A stretch of DNA of 36,103 nucleotides from Lachnospiraceae bacterium (GTDB lineage: Bacteria; Bacillota; Clostridia; Lachnospirales; Lachnospiraceae). Shown here piece after piece: positions 7,808 to 15,785 of the stretch. Both the position numbers and the translations under genes were made by a program. The first letter of the stretch is position 1. Each line of letters opens with the position of its first letter. Under the pieces are notes generated by a model. It had not been told where the DNA came from, made no database searches, and saw nothing but the letters and a program-made list of their open reading frames with translations. The stretch is from assembly GCA_017625255.1 (NCBI GenBank), contig JAGALK010000129.1:1-36103 (forward strand), given 5' to 3'.

Positions 7808-8440
7808 ATGAATAGAGAATTTAAAAATATGAATAAGGAAATACCGGCAGAGCAATTGGCAGGAAGAAGAAAAGTATATGCGGAAGAAAGAGCATATGTA
7901 AAAAGTTTGATGCTTTCCTATACAGAGAGCTCCGGTGCGAAAACAATTTTTTGGATAATAGTATTGGCAATGATAGTCCTGCCATTATGTGGGGTGAAAG
8001 CTTTAATGGAGGCTGTATTTGGAGGCAATGCTCTAAATATACTACAGCTCACAGATGTTATCGTGGAATTGGCTGTATGCGTGGTTTTGACTGCGATAAG
8101 CATATGTGGAATCATGGTCATGTGTAAGGAAATAAAAAAAGCCGCTTGTGACACTGTGAAAAAAGATCTGTTAAAGGAGTGTTTTTATGTAGTGGATGTT
8201 GAAATTGTAGCTTATCACCGAAGCAGTAATATGGAAAGCAGTGAGGTTTTGGCGACGGTAAGAGACTGTAATGGAAATGTGGCAGACAAACCTTTTACGA
8301 CATCTAACTGGAGAGAGATAGATAAGACAAAAAACGGATGGATAGTTCTGACTGGGGAAGGAAATAAAAAGACAGTATTGTACCGGGTAATTCCAAGATA
8401 TAATGCTGACAGTAAATTCTGTCAAAAATATAGTAATTAA
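7808..8440 (+). CDS. Two-TM membrane protein after effector 2
   Basis: A 210-residue protein with a charged cytosolic N-terminus, two predicted membrane helices (about 43 to 65, FWIIVLAMIVLPLCGV, and about 75 to 103, ELAVCVVLTAISICGIMVMC), and a C-terminal soluble domain of about 100 residues rich in beta strands (YVVDVEIVAYHRS, VLATVRDCNGNV, GWIVLTGEGNKKTVLYRVIP). The family is not recognised. GAGG precedes the ATG. Like the DUF3592-like gene after effector 1, it is the membrane-protein partner in the second effector module, so immunity or effector docking are possible roles (positional inference). It is the last gene before a hairpin terminator. Confidence 0.6.
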   Translation: MNREFKNMNKEIPAEQLAGRRKVYAEERAYVKSLMLSYTESSGAKTIFWIIVLAMIVLPLCGVKALMEAVFGGNALNILQLTDVIVELAVCVVLTAISICGIMVMCKEIKKAACDTVKKDLLKECFYVVDVEIVAYHRSSNMESSEVLATVRDCNGNVADKPFTTSNWREIDKTKNGWIVLTGEGNKKTVLYRVIPRYNADSKFCQKYSN

Positions 8441-8441
8441 A

Positions 8442-8466
8442 GAATCTCATCGAAGATTCATTTTTT
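8442..8466 (+). terminator. Short intrinsic terminator after the T7SS operon
   Basis: GAATCT and AGATTC pair as a 6-bp stem with loop CATCGA, followed by ATTTTTT. The stem is AT-rich and weak, so some read-through is likely, but it lies directly after the last gene of region A and before the promoter of region B. Confidence 0.5.
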
Positions 8467-8512
8467 GTAACCAAAACATAACCTTTGAAGTGGTACAACA
8501 CAACTCTTTAGG

Positions 8513-8541
8513 TTGCGAAAAGTGCAAAAAGAAGTTATACT
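8513..8541 (+). promoter_or_regulatory. Sigma-A-type promoter for the phospho-signalling operon
   Basis: TTGCGA (8513 to 8518), a 17-bp spacer and TATACT (8536 to 8541) form a near-consensus housekeeping promoter 35 bp before the first FHA gene. No other promoter this good was seen between here and 35.1 kb, so most of region B may be one transcript. No obvious operator palindrome overlaps it. Confidence 0.7.
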
Positions 8542-8576
8542 TGAGAGTGGAATATTAAAGAAAGCGGTGGAAAAAG

Positions 8577-9677
8577 ATGGAACAGGCAAGAAAATTAAAA
8601 AAAAGTAACAAAAAAGATCAGATTATTGTAAAGTCCAAGCTAAACAAAGGTGAGAATGTGAATCCAAAAGAGATGCAGATTCTCCAGCAGCAGGGAATAC
8701 ATGGATTGTTTGCACCGACGACACTTGAAAGTGGAAAATTGGTTTATAGTGTACCGGCAGGAATTCCTTTAAAGAAATATTTGAAAGGCAAAATTAGTAA
8801 ACAGGAATTTTTCAGAGTATTTGTGCAGGTTTTGGAAATTACCCGTAAAATGGAGGGTACCGGATTGAATGTGTTAAATCTGATGTTGGATTTAGAATAT
8901 GTATTTGTGAACAACACAAACAGAATGGTACAGATGTTATATCAGCCAATAGCAAATCAGACAGTACCAATGAATCCGTTTATTTTCTTATATAAGATGA
9001 TACAGTCAAGCAGTTCTCTGTTAAAGAAAGATGGACAGGCTTTGAATGCACTAGGGTATTATCTGAAACAAATGACGCAGTATTCAGCAGAAAATATTGA
9101 GAATTATATAGGAACGATATGTCCGGAAATGACAGGTATGATAACTGCAAGCAGACAGATAGGGACAGCGCATTCCGGAGTATCGGTGCAGCCGGTAACA
9201 CCAGTGCAGCCAGTAATACCGACGGAATCAGCAGCATCTGTACAGCCAGTAATACCAATGGTATCAGCACAGCCAGTGGGTGGAATGAGTCAGATGGGAA
9301 CGATACCTCAGTCTTTACAGAGAGCAGAAATGGGAGAGGAAGATCAGCCGACAGTAATGTTGGTGGCAGAAGATGATGAACCATATCCATATCTGACGCC
9401 AATGGGTTCTACGGAACATATAGAGATTAATAAAGACGAATTTTGGATAGGAAAAGATCGTACAAAAGTAGATTATTGTGTACAGGGAAATCCGGCTGTC
9501 AGCAGACGGCATGCGTGTATAAAAAAGAATGGTCAGCAGTGTTTTCTTTTAGATAATGATTCTACGAATAAGACTTTTGTAAATAATATAGCTTTAAATG
9601 TTGGACAGGCAGTGGAACTTAAAGATGGAGATAAAGTGGTATTTGCTAATGCCAGTTATGAATTTCATACAGTATAA
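8577..9677 (+). CDS. DUF6382-like / FHA domain protein
   Basis: A 366-residue cytosolic protein. Residues about 1 to 185 resemble DUF6382, an N-terminal domain commonly joined to FHA in Clostridia; its layout (LVYSVPAGIPLKKYL, then LDLEYVFVNNTNRMVQMLYQ) recalls the pseudokinase-like domain of EssB/YukC, which is my inference. A proline/valine linker with VQPV repeats follows. Then comes an acidic motif EEDQPTVML (Thr259) and an FHA domain (about 280 to 366, SRRHACIKK, STNKTFVNN). The usual FHA GR is GK here, as in the related FHA of the pseudoprotease at 4807. First gene after the promoter. Likely role: phosphothreonine adaptor linking the kinases to T7SS components. Confidence 0.72.
   Translation: MEQARKLKKSNKKDQIIVKSKLNKGENVNPKEMQILQQQGIHGLFAPTTLESGKLVYSVPAGIPLKKYLKGKISKQEFFRVFVQVLEITRKMEGTGLNVLNLMLDLEYVFVNNTNRMVQMLYQPIANQTVPMNPFIFLYKMIQSSSSLLKKDGQALNALGYYLKQMTQYSAENIENYIGTICPEMTGMITASRQIGTAHSGVSVQPVTPVQPVIPTESAASVQPVIPMVSAQPVGGMSQMGTIPQSLQRAEMGEEDQPTVMLVAEDDEPYPYLTPMGSTEHIEINKDEFWIGKDRTKVDYCVQGNPAVSRRHACIKKNGQQCFLLDNDSTNKTFVNNIALNVGQAVELKDGDKVVFANASYEFHTV
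9184..9277 (+). repeat. VQPV-type coding repeats in the FHA linker
   Basis: Short imperfect repeats of about 12 to 18 bases (GTGCAGCCGGTAACACC and variants) encode VQPVTP, VQPVIP, VQPVIP and AQPV. They make a flexible, probably disordered linker between the DUF6382-like and FHA domains and are prone to length variation. Confidence 0.6.
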
Positions 9678-9715
9678 AAAGTCTTAGAAGAAATACATAT
9701 TAGGAGGAAATTGCT

Positions 9716-10438
9716 ATGGCATTTGATATTTCATATGGCAGCCTGACGAATCAAGGAGAGAGAGCCATAAATGAAGACTATCTGGGTATTGTTGTTACGA
9801 GGGATGTAGTTTCTTTTATTTTGTGTGATGGATTAGGTGGTCATGGAAATGGGGATGTTGCATCTAAGTTTGTGGTGGAGCAAATGCAGAATTCCTTAGA
9901 GCAATCCAAGTCCATAGAAGAAAGTATTATGTATGCACAGGAAGAACTGTTAAAAAAACAGATTGTAGAGAATGCAGGAAATAGTATGAAGACCACTGTT
10001 ACCTGTGTAAGTGTATCAGACGCAATGGCACGCTTTGGACATGTGGGAGATTCAAGAATCTATCTTTTTGAAAAAAATAAATATAAGCTGCGGAGTCAGG
10101 ATCACAGTATTCCACAGATGTTGGTAAATAGAGGAGATATTCGGGAAAAAGACATCCGGCATCACGAAGACAGAAGTCGCTTATTGCGTGTGATGGGAAC
10201 AGAATGGAATGGTCCTAAATATCAGATGGTAGATAATATTTTGTTAAACAAAAACACAACATTTTTACTGTGTAGTGATGGCTTTTGGGAGTTGATTGAT
10301 GAAAAGACGATGGGAAAGACATTAAAAAAAGCAAAAGATCCAGAATCCTGGCTTAAGGATATGGAGCAGATTATATGGAAAAATGGTCGTGGTACCAATA
10401 TGGATAATTATTCTGCAATAGCAGTATTCATAAGATAA
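9716..10438 (+). CDS. PP2C-family Ser/Thr protein phosphatase 1
   Basis: A 240-residue, cytosolic, minimal PP2C (PPM) phosphatase, the size of PrpC/Stp enzymes. Metal-binding and catalytic motifs are intact: NEDYLG, CDGLGGHGNG, GHVGDSRIYL, CSDGFWELID and MDNYSAI, providing the aspartates for the two-metal centre. It would remove phosphate from phosphothreonine or phosphoserine on the kinases and FHA adaptors in this operon. AGGAGG precedes the ATG. It has no membrane segment or extra domain, and differs clearly from the second PP2C at 12964, so the two may have different targets. Confidence 0.9.
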   Translation: MAFDISYGSLTNQGERAINEDYLGIVVTRDVVSFILCDGLGGHGNGDVASKFVVEQMQNSLEQSKSIEESIMYAQEELLKKQIVENAGNSMKTTVTCVSVSDAMARFGHVGDSRIYLFEKNKYKLRSQDHSIPQMLVNRGDIREKDIRHHEDRSRLLRVMGTEWNGPKYQMVDNILLNKNTTFLLCSDGFWELIDEKTMGKTLKKAKDPESWLKDMEQIIWKNGRGTNMDNYSAIAVFIR

Positions 10439-10464
10439 AAGGGAGAAGAGAGGAAGTGTTGTAG

Positions 10465-11097
10465 GTGATAACAAAGTGCGATAATGGGCATTGGTATGAC
10501 AATGGCATGCATAAGACCTGTCCGCATTGTAAAAAAGAAAGTGAAAAACTGAGTATTCGTCTGAATGATATAGAGGAAGATGACCATACCATATCCATTA
10601 CAGAAATCGATGAATCCTTTGGAGAGGAATTAGGGTCTATTATAGAGAATACGATTTCTATCTTTTCAAATGCACCAAAGGATGTATCTGCAAGTGAAAC
10701 AGAAGAGGATGATGATAAGACTCTTGCTTTTGGGCTCTTTGGTGATTCATCTACAGAGCCGCCGGTTACGGGATGGCTGGTATGCATGACCGGAGATGAA
10801 AAAGGCAAAGATTTTCGTTTGCATTCCGGTAAAAATTTTCTCGGTAGAGGGGCTTCCATGGATGTGATGTTGATAGATGATAAGACAATAGCGAGAGATA
10901 AGCATTGTTCTGTCATCTATGATCCAAAAGGAAATAGATTTTACCTAAGTCCTGAAGGTGATAATATTGTAAAACTGAATCAGGAAGTGATTTGTGAACC
11001 AATGAATTTAAAAGAGGGTGATGAAATTACAGTTGGAGAAACCGTATTACGATTTGTTCCGTTTTGCAAGGAGGATTTAAAGTGGGAAAAAGAGTAA
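10465..11097 (+). CDS. Zinc-ribbon FHA protein 1
   Basis: A 210-residue protein starting at GTG 10465, with AGAGGAAG upstream. The N-terminus has C5, H9, C19 and C22 (CX3H-X9-CX2C), a likely zinc ribbon. An acidic disordered stretch follows with two Thr motifs, EEDDHTISI (Thr42) and EEDDDKTLAF (Thr86). The FHA domain (about 100 to 205) shows GRGASMDVML and ARDKHCSVIYDP. It is a paralogue of the protein at 13815 with the same architecture. The distal Asn-Gly motif of FHA is replaced by a short acidic loop. It probably acts as a soluble phosphothreonine adaptor. Its 3' end overlaps the VWA gene by 16 bases. Confidence 0.75.
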   Translation: MITKCDNGHWYDNGMHKTCPHCKKESEKLSIRLNDIEEDDHTISITEIDESFGEELGSIIENTISIFSNAPKDVSASETEEDDDKTLAFGLFGDSSTEPPVTGWLVCMTGDEKGKDFRLHSGKNFLGRGASMDVMLIDDKTIARDKHCSVIYDPKGNRFYLSPEGDNIVKLNQEVICEPMNLKEGDEITVGETVLRFVPFCKEDLKWEKE

Positions 11098-12914
11098 TTC
11101 AGAAAATAAAAATATACTTATTGCTTATCGTAGCAGTTTTTATGACGGATGTAGAATTAAGTGTTTTGGCAGCATCTGTACAGACTGGTTATGTAGTGGA
11201 GCAGGCGAAAGGCGAGGCTCCGCATGTGAAAGCATATATGACAGGTGCCAAGATGAGTAAAGAAACTGAAGTGTCCGGTATGGTTGGAGAGTATGAATTA
11301 AAGCAGGATGGAAATATTCAGACTTTCAAAGAAAGTGGAGAAGGCATTTTCTATATCATTATGGTGGATAATTCCGGTTCCGTAAATGAAGCACAGTTAG
11401 AAGAAGTAAAGCTTCAATTGGCAGAGATGCGAAAGAATTTAAGAGAAAATGATAAATTCTTATTATATACGGTTGGCGCGAATTCTTCTACAGGAGAAAA
11501 AACCAATGTATTGGAACGAACGGTAGTTGGAAAAGAACAGACGAAATTAGAAAGTGATATTCAAAAAATTGAAGAAATCGAATTTTTATATTCGGCAGAA
11601 AGCCGGACAGTATTATATCGCACCTTAAATCAGGTGCTTACTGAGCATACAGCAGAAGATATGCGAACCGTTGCTTTAATAATTACTGATGGTGAAGATG
11701 ACTCCGAAGGGAAAGACATTGATGCAGAGTCTACAGCAGATAAAGTGGCAGAAGCGGCAATACCAGTGTATGGAATTGTACTTCATAACGATGCAAGAGA
11801 ACCAAATGAAGAAAAGATGCGTTATACCCGTTATGAGGTATTAGCAGAAGAGAACAGCCGCGGTTATTATGAAGATTGTTCTACAGTAGAAACCACAGAA
11901 GAAGTAACAGAAGCATTTAAAAATATGCAGGATGTATGGATGAATCAGTCTTATGTAGTAAATCTGGCAGCAGATACAAATAAAATACTGCTAAATCCAC
12001 AATTAAGTATTGTAGCAGATAATCAGGCAGCCAATGCCATAAATATAGATTACTCGAAATATGTCAAAGATGAAAATCCACCAATTATTGTAGGAAATGT
12101 AAAACAGATAAGTGGAAATACGCTCAGCGTATCTATTGAAGATGTGTATGGCATAAACCAGTTGGATGTAAGTGATCCATCCCACTATGTTCTTCAGATG
12201 AAAACAGAAGAAGGAGATGGTAAGACCTGGACAGTAGAAAGTGCGCGGGCAGTACAGGATGGAAATGTAACCGTTGTGACTTTGACATGTGCAGAAGAAC
12301 TGTACAAAAATCAAGAATATACTTTGAAATGTTCAGATATACATGATGAATCTCAAGACGCGAATGTTATGAATGTTTCATTAGATTTTACCACAGAAAT
12401 AGGTGTGAACGAGGCACAATTAAAAAAAGAAGCATTTCTGGAAAACTATTCATGGCTTGCAGTTGTAGCAGTAGCATTGGTACTTCTGATGATTCTTGTC
12501 ATTATCATTATTGTTATCGTCAGAAAGAAGAATGTAAAAGTAGTAGATTTGACATCAGAGGATTTCTTGGAAGTCGATACCCAGCTTATACGACTGACAA
12601 TCACAGACCGCGTGGGTGCTATCAAGGATGTAGAATGGAATGTTGAGGGAAGTCTTTTCATAGGGCGTTCGGATATATGTAATATTTATTTTGATGATGA
12701 CAGATTATCAAAGCAGCACTTTGTCATAGAAGTGACAAAGATGGGATGTTACATCGAAGATTTAGAAACTACAAATGGTACTTTTGTAAATGGAGTGAAG
12801 CTAAGTGCACGCCGTATGCTGTTAGATGGTGATATTATCACTGCCGGTCGTGAAAAGTTTGTATTCCATATGCCAAAGAATGGACCGGATATCAGTCAGG
12901 AATATTACCAGTAA
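11082..12914 (+). CDS. Exported VWA domain, TM helix, cytosolic FHA domain
   Basis: A 610-residue protein. GTG 11082 with AAGGAGG 7 bases upstream gives a signal peptide (about 1 to 31, ends LAA). Residues about 88 to 290 form a von Willebrand A domain with the metal-binding DNSGS (D96, S98, S100) and ITDGEDD. An Ig-like beta region (about 335 to 440) follows, then a TM helix (about 455 to 478) and an FHA domain (about 505 to 600: GRSDICNIYF, SKQHF, TTNGTFVNG), which has the canonical phosphothreonine residues. VWA domains bind protein ligands through a metal site, so this is a candidate outside-in receptor that also recognises a phosphorylated partner inside. The start overlaps the previous gene. 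Confidence 0.82.
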   Translation: MGKRVIQKIKIYLLLIVAVFMTDVELSVLAASVQTGYVVEQAKGEAPHVKAYMTGAKMSKETEVSGMVGEYELKQDGNIQTFKESGEGIFYIIMVDNSGSVNEAQLEEVKLQLAEMRKNLRENDKFLLYTVGANSSTGEKTNVLERTVVGKEQTKLESDIQKIEEIEFLYSAESRTVLYRTLNQVLTEHTAEDMRTVALIITDGEDDSEGKDIDAESTADKVAEAAIPVYGIVLHNDAREPNEEKMRYTRYEVLAEENSRGYYEDCSTVETTEEVTEAFKNMQDVWMNQSYVVNLAADTNKILLNPQLSIVADNQAANAINIDYSKYVKDENPPIIVGNVKQISGNTLSVSIEDVYGINQLDVSDPSHYVLQMKTEEGDGKTWTVESARAVQDGNVTVVTLTCAEELYKNQEYTLKCSDIHDESQDANVMNVSLDFTTEIGVNEAQLKKEAFLENYSWLAVVAVALVLLMILVIIIIVIVRKKNVKVVDLTSEDFLEVDTQLIRLTITDRVGAIKDVEWNVEGSLFIGRSDICNIYFDDDRLSKQHFVIEVTKMGCYIEDLETTNGTFVNGVKLSARRMLLDGDIITAGREKFVFHMPKNGPDISQEYYQ

Positions 12915-12943
12915 AAGTAAATATATGAAAGGATTGATATAGA

Positions 12944-12970
12944 ATGTTTGGAAGAAAAAAAAGATGTTAG
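12944..12970 (+). other. Eight-codon mini-ORF with A8 run before the second PP2C gene
   Basis: An ATG at 12944, preceded by AAAGGA, reads MFGRKKRC then stops at TAG. It spans eight consecutive A residues (12955 to 12962). One extra A would join it in frame to the PP2C reading frame that begins at ATG 12964. It may be a leader peptide, a slippage site, or a one-base frameshift. Confidence 0.4.
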
Positions 12971-13818
12971 AACAAGAGGCAGCAGCTGTGGCGGCACAGC
13001 CACAAAGAGTGGAACGAAAAGTGCCGGAATTAGCTACATTAGTCCGTACAGCTACCGGCAATCGAGAGTATCAGCAGGATGCAGTATATGTAACACCGGG
13101 AAAAGTGTTGGCTGCCAATAAAAAAAACAGAGTTATGGCAATCGTATGTGATGGAATGGGCGGAATGGCAGATGGCGGAAAAGCCAGCCAGACGGCAATA
13201 GAGATGATGAAGCAGGGATTTCAGAAGCTAGAGAAAGTACCAAAAGTGGATATCCCGGGATTTTTCAGACAAGGAATCGTAGCCATTGACCGTACAATTT
13301 CTTCATTTCCAAAAGAAAATGGAAAAGGCTCCGGAACTACGATGGTGGCTTGTATCGCAGAAGATAATAAATTGTATTGGGCATCGGTAGGTGACAGCCG
13401 AATTTACATCATCCGGGGAAATCAGATGCAACAGGTGACCAGAGATCACAACTATTGGTTGCGTCTGCAGGAGATGGTACAGGCAGGACAGATGACCATG
13501 GAAGAAGCTATGGCAAAAAGACAAAAGGAAGCTCTTATCAGTTTTCTTGGAATAGGAAATGTAAGTCTGATGGATATCAATGAGACACCATTTGAGATGA
13601 AGTATGGAGATGTCATTATGCTTTGCAGTGATGGTATCACAAAAACACTCCCAGATAGTCAGATTAAGCGAATCATTACAGATGATACCGTAAGACCTGA
13701 GCAGAAAGCGGAGGCACTTGTAGAAGCTGCTACCCATGCAAACTCCCATTCTCAGGATAATACATCTGTAGCCATGATTATGTATAGAGAAAAAGATATG
13801 AAGGAGATAAGACGATGA
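12964..13818 (+). CDS. PP2C-family Ser/Thr protein phosphatase 2
   Basis: A 284-residue PP2C phosphatase with intact motifs: QQDAVY, CDGMGGMADGG, SVGDSRIYI, CSDGITKTL and QDNTSVAMI. It carries a 35-residue Ala/Gln-rich N-terminal extension and an inserted helical flap (residues about 160 to 185, MVQAGQMTMEEAMAKRQ). The ATG at 12964 has only GGAAG upstream; the better-placed ATG at 12944 is out of frame across an A8 run. Its stop overlaps the next gene as ATGA. It is a likely partner for the zinc-ribbon FHA protein encoded directly after it and for the kinases downstream. Confidence 0.88.
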   Translation: MLEQEAAAVAAQPQRVERKVPELATLVRTATGNREYQQDAVYVTPGKVLAANKKNRVMAIVCDGMGGMADGGKASQTAIEMMKQGFQKLEKVPKVDIPGFFRQGIVAIDRTISSFPKENGKGSGTTMVACIAEDNKLYWASVGDSRIYIIRGNQMQQVTRDHNYWLRLQEMVQAGQMTMEEAMAKRQKEALISFLGIGNVSLMDINETPFEMKYGDVIMLCSDGITKTLPDSQIKRIITDDTVRPEQKAEALVEAATHANSHSQDNTSVAMIMYREKDMKEIRR

Positions 13819-14771
13819 ATTTAACCAGATGTCCAAAAGGTCATTTTTTTGATAAAGAAAAATATACGGCATGTCCACAGTGTAATGAAAATGAAGTAGA
13901 TAGTGATCTGACAGAAGTATTTGATGAGAGTGCAGATATCATGGCGGGCAATGCGCAGGCAGGAAATCGGACAGCGGCCGGTGGTGCAATCAATTTTTTT
14001 GGAGGGTATGGTACGACTGTCACAGAAGAACCCTCTACATTAGAAATAGAGCATCAGCAAAGTGATGTAACGGTACCGCTTATGCAGCAGCCGCAGACCA
14101 ATGACATGACAGTACCACTTATGCAGCAGCCGCAGACCAATGACATCACTGTGCCACTTACACAGCAGCCGCAGGTCAATAATGTGACAGTACCCTTTAC
14201 ACAGCAAAATTATGGTGCAGGGGTAACTGAAGCCGAGGATGATGACCATACCGTAGGATTTTTTGACATGGATTTTGGGGTATCATCACAGTCAACCGTT
14301 CCGTTGTATCAGACATCATCGACACCACAGCCGACTGTTACACAGAATATGCAGTCAACAGCATCGGCAGCACCGGCATACCGACCAGTGAATAAAGTGA
14401 CTACTCCATGTGTGGGATGGCTGATTGCATTAAATGGCAGTCATAAGGGAACAGATTTCCGATTAAAGGTTGGCAAAAACTTTATCGGAAGAAATCCACA
14501 GATGGATGTGGCATTGACAGAGGATAAGAGTGTATCTAGAGACAAACATGCCACAGTCATCTATGAGCCAAAGGCACACATCTATATGATGCAGCCGGGA
14601 GATACCAGCAGTCTTGTATATAGAAATGATGAGGTTGTATTAAATCCCATCAAGATAGAAGCATACGACAGAATCACAATCGGAGAAGTGGAGCTACTCT
14701 TCATGCCATTGTGCGGTGAGAAGTTTAATTGGAGCGATTGGTTAAAAGAAAATAAAAAAGATGAAGAATAA
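13815..14771 (+). CDS. Zinc-ribbon FHA protein 2 with TVPL repeats
   Basis: A 318-residue cytosolic protein with the same plan as the protein at 10465. An N-terminal C6, H10, C20, C23 zinc ribbon (CX3H-X9-CX2C) is followed by a long disordered region with four 13-residue repeats around DxTVPLxQQPQ (84 to about 130), the acidic motif AEDDDHTVGFF (Thr146), and an FHA domain (about 205 to 310: GRNPQMDVAL, SRDKHATVIYEP). The repeated Thr-Val-Pro sites could be phospho-acceptors, making this a multivalent scaffold (inference). Translation is coupled to the PP2C gene by an ATGA overlap. The C-terminal tail is Trp/Lys-rich, as in paralogue 1. Confidence 0.77.
   Translation: MNLTRCPKGHFFDKEKYTACPQCNENEVDSDLTEVFDESADIMAGNAQAGNRTAAGGAINFFGGYGTTVTEEPSTLEIEHQQSDVTVPLMQQPQTNDMTVPLMQQPQTNDITVPLTQQPQVNNVTVPFTQQNYGAGVTEAEDDDHTVGFFDMDFGVSSQSTVPLYQTSSTPQPTVTQNMQSTASAAPAYRPVNKVTTPCVGWLIALNGSHKGTDFRLKVGKNFIGRNPQMDVALTEDKSVSRDKHATVIYEPKAHIYMMQPGDTSSLVYRNDEVVLNPIKIEAYDRITIGEVELLFMPLCGEKFNWSDWLKENKKDEE
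14064..14210 (+). repeat. Four tandem 39-bp coding repeats (DxTVPLxQQPQxN)
   Basis: Units start near 14064, 14103, 14142 and 14181, the last one partial. Each encodes a 13-residue unit whose core is Thr-Val-Pro-Leu/Phe followed by QQPQ. Units 1 and 2 are nearly identical at DNA level, pointing to recent expansion; units 3 and 4 have drifted but keep the Thr and Pro. Confidence 0.85.
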
Positions 14772-14789
14772 AACGAGGAGTGGTAAGAA

Positions 14790-15773
14790 ATGAATCGTGC
14801 AGCAAAGGGATTCCGTGTTTTTGGCGGAATACTGATTTTACTTAATTTAGTAGCCGTGTTTCTACCGGTTACTGTGTGTACACAGGAAAATTATCCTACA
14901 TTAACATGGTCTGCATATGATTATATCCGAGGGTTATTTGGACAGAATTTACCTTATGGAGAAGCAGCATCAAATGATATAACATCCGAGCAGATGCTAT
15001 GGGTTGCTGCACTTATGATAGCACCGGTGATATTAGCCCTGATTGCCTGTATATGGGGAATGGTAGGGAGTGCAAGACAGGTATTTAGCAGTATATTAGG
15101 AATTCTTGTTTCGGGTATGTATGTAGGAATGGTATTTACTGTATCTGGTTTATGGCCGGCAGATACAGGAAACAGTGTCTTTAGTCATGGAATTGCATGT
15201 CTGATACATCTGATTCTGGCAGGTTTGGTATTTGTAATATCCATAATTGCATTGGCACTTACACCGCGTAAGCAAAAAGCTAAGACAGAGATACCACAGA
15301 TAAATGAGATAAAACAGGAAAAAATCAAAGCGAAATACAGTATGGTGACAAAGGAAACGACAGCCGCACAGACAACAGCAGTTCAAGGACAGCAGAATGG
15401 ACTTGCACCCAAAAAGCAAACCAGACATCAGCAGCCGCTCCAGACAGTGGGGGCACAGCCAAGAGGTGTCATGGTAGGGCTGACCGGAATGTATGCAGGT
15501 GCAGAAATTCCATTTACAGATGGAAATTATATCAAGCTGGGAAGAGCAGCAGATAATCATCTCATGTTCGAAAATGAACGAAGGGTAAGCCGCAATCACT
15601 GTAGTATCAAATGGGACAGCGAAAGAGGAAAATATACGATTTATGATTATTCCAGCAGTGGAACATATGTGAATGGTTCTGAGGATTGTATTCCACAGAA
15701 CTTAGAAATTGATATTATGCCGGGTTCTGTAATCGCTATTGGTGATGCAAAGAATACTTTTCGTCTTGAATAA
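14790..15773 (+). CDS. Four-TM membrane protein with C-terminal FHA domain
   Basis: A 327-residue protein with four predicted membrane helices (about 9 to 28, 70 to 90, 95 to 118, 128 to 155), a short extracytoplasmic loop after helix 1 (CTQENYPTLTWSAYDYIRGL), a basic/Gln-rich cytosolic linker and an FHA domain (about 230 to 327). The FHA signature is the most canonical in the set: LGRAADNHLMF, SRNHCSI, SSSGTYVNG. The membrane part resembles small sensor-type modules but no family is recognised. It probably recruits phosphorylated proteins to the membrane. It lies between zinc-ribbon FHA 2 and kinase 1, 12 bases before the latter. Confidence 0.75.
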   Translation: MNRAAKGFRVFGGILILLNLVAVFLPVTVCTQENYPTLTWSAYDYIRGLFGQNLPYGEAASNDITSEQMLWVAALMIAPVILALIACIWGMVGSARQVFSSILGILVSGMYVGMVFTVSGLWPADTGNSVFSHGIACLIHLILAGLVFVISIIALALTPRKQKAKTEIPQINEIKQEKIKAKYSMVTKETTAAQTTAVQGQQNGLAPKKQTRHQQPLQTVGAQPRGVMVGLTGMYAGAEIPFTDGNYIKLGRAADNHLMFENERRVSRNHCSIKWDSERGKYTIYDYSSSGTYVNGSEDCIPQNLEIDIMPGSVIAIGDAKNTFRLE

Positions 15774-15785
15774 AGGAGTAAAAAA

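Noticed and set aside
9119..9376. Alternative + frame inside the first FHA gene
   Set aside because: It overlaps the repeat-rich linker and has a Ser/Asn/Gly composition typical of frameshifted repeats.
13303..13878. Long open frame on the minus strand opposite PP2C 2
   Set aside because: It lies fully antisense to a phosphatase gene with intact motifs, has no ribosome site and an odd His/Ile-rich composition.
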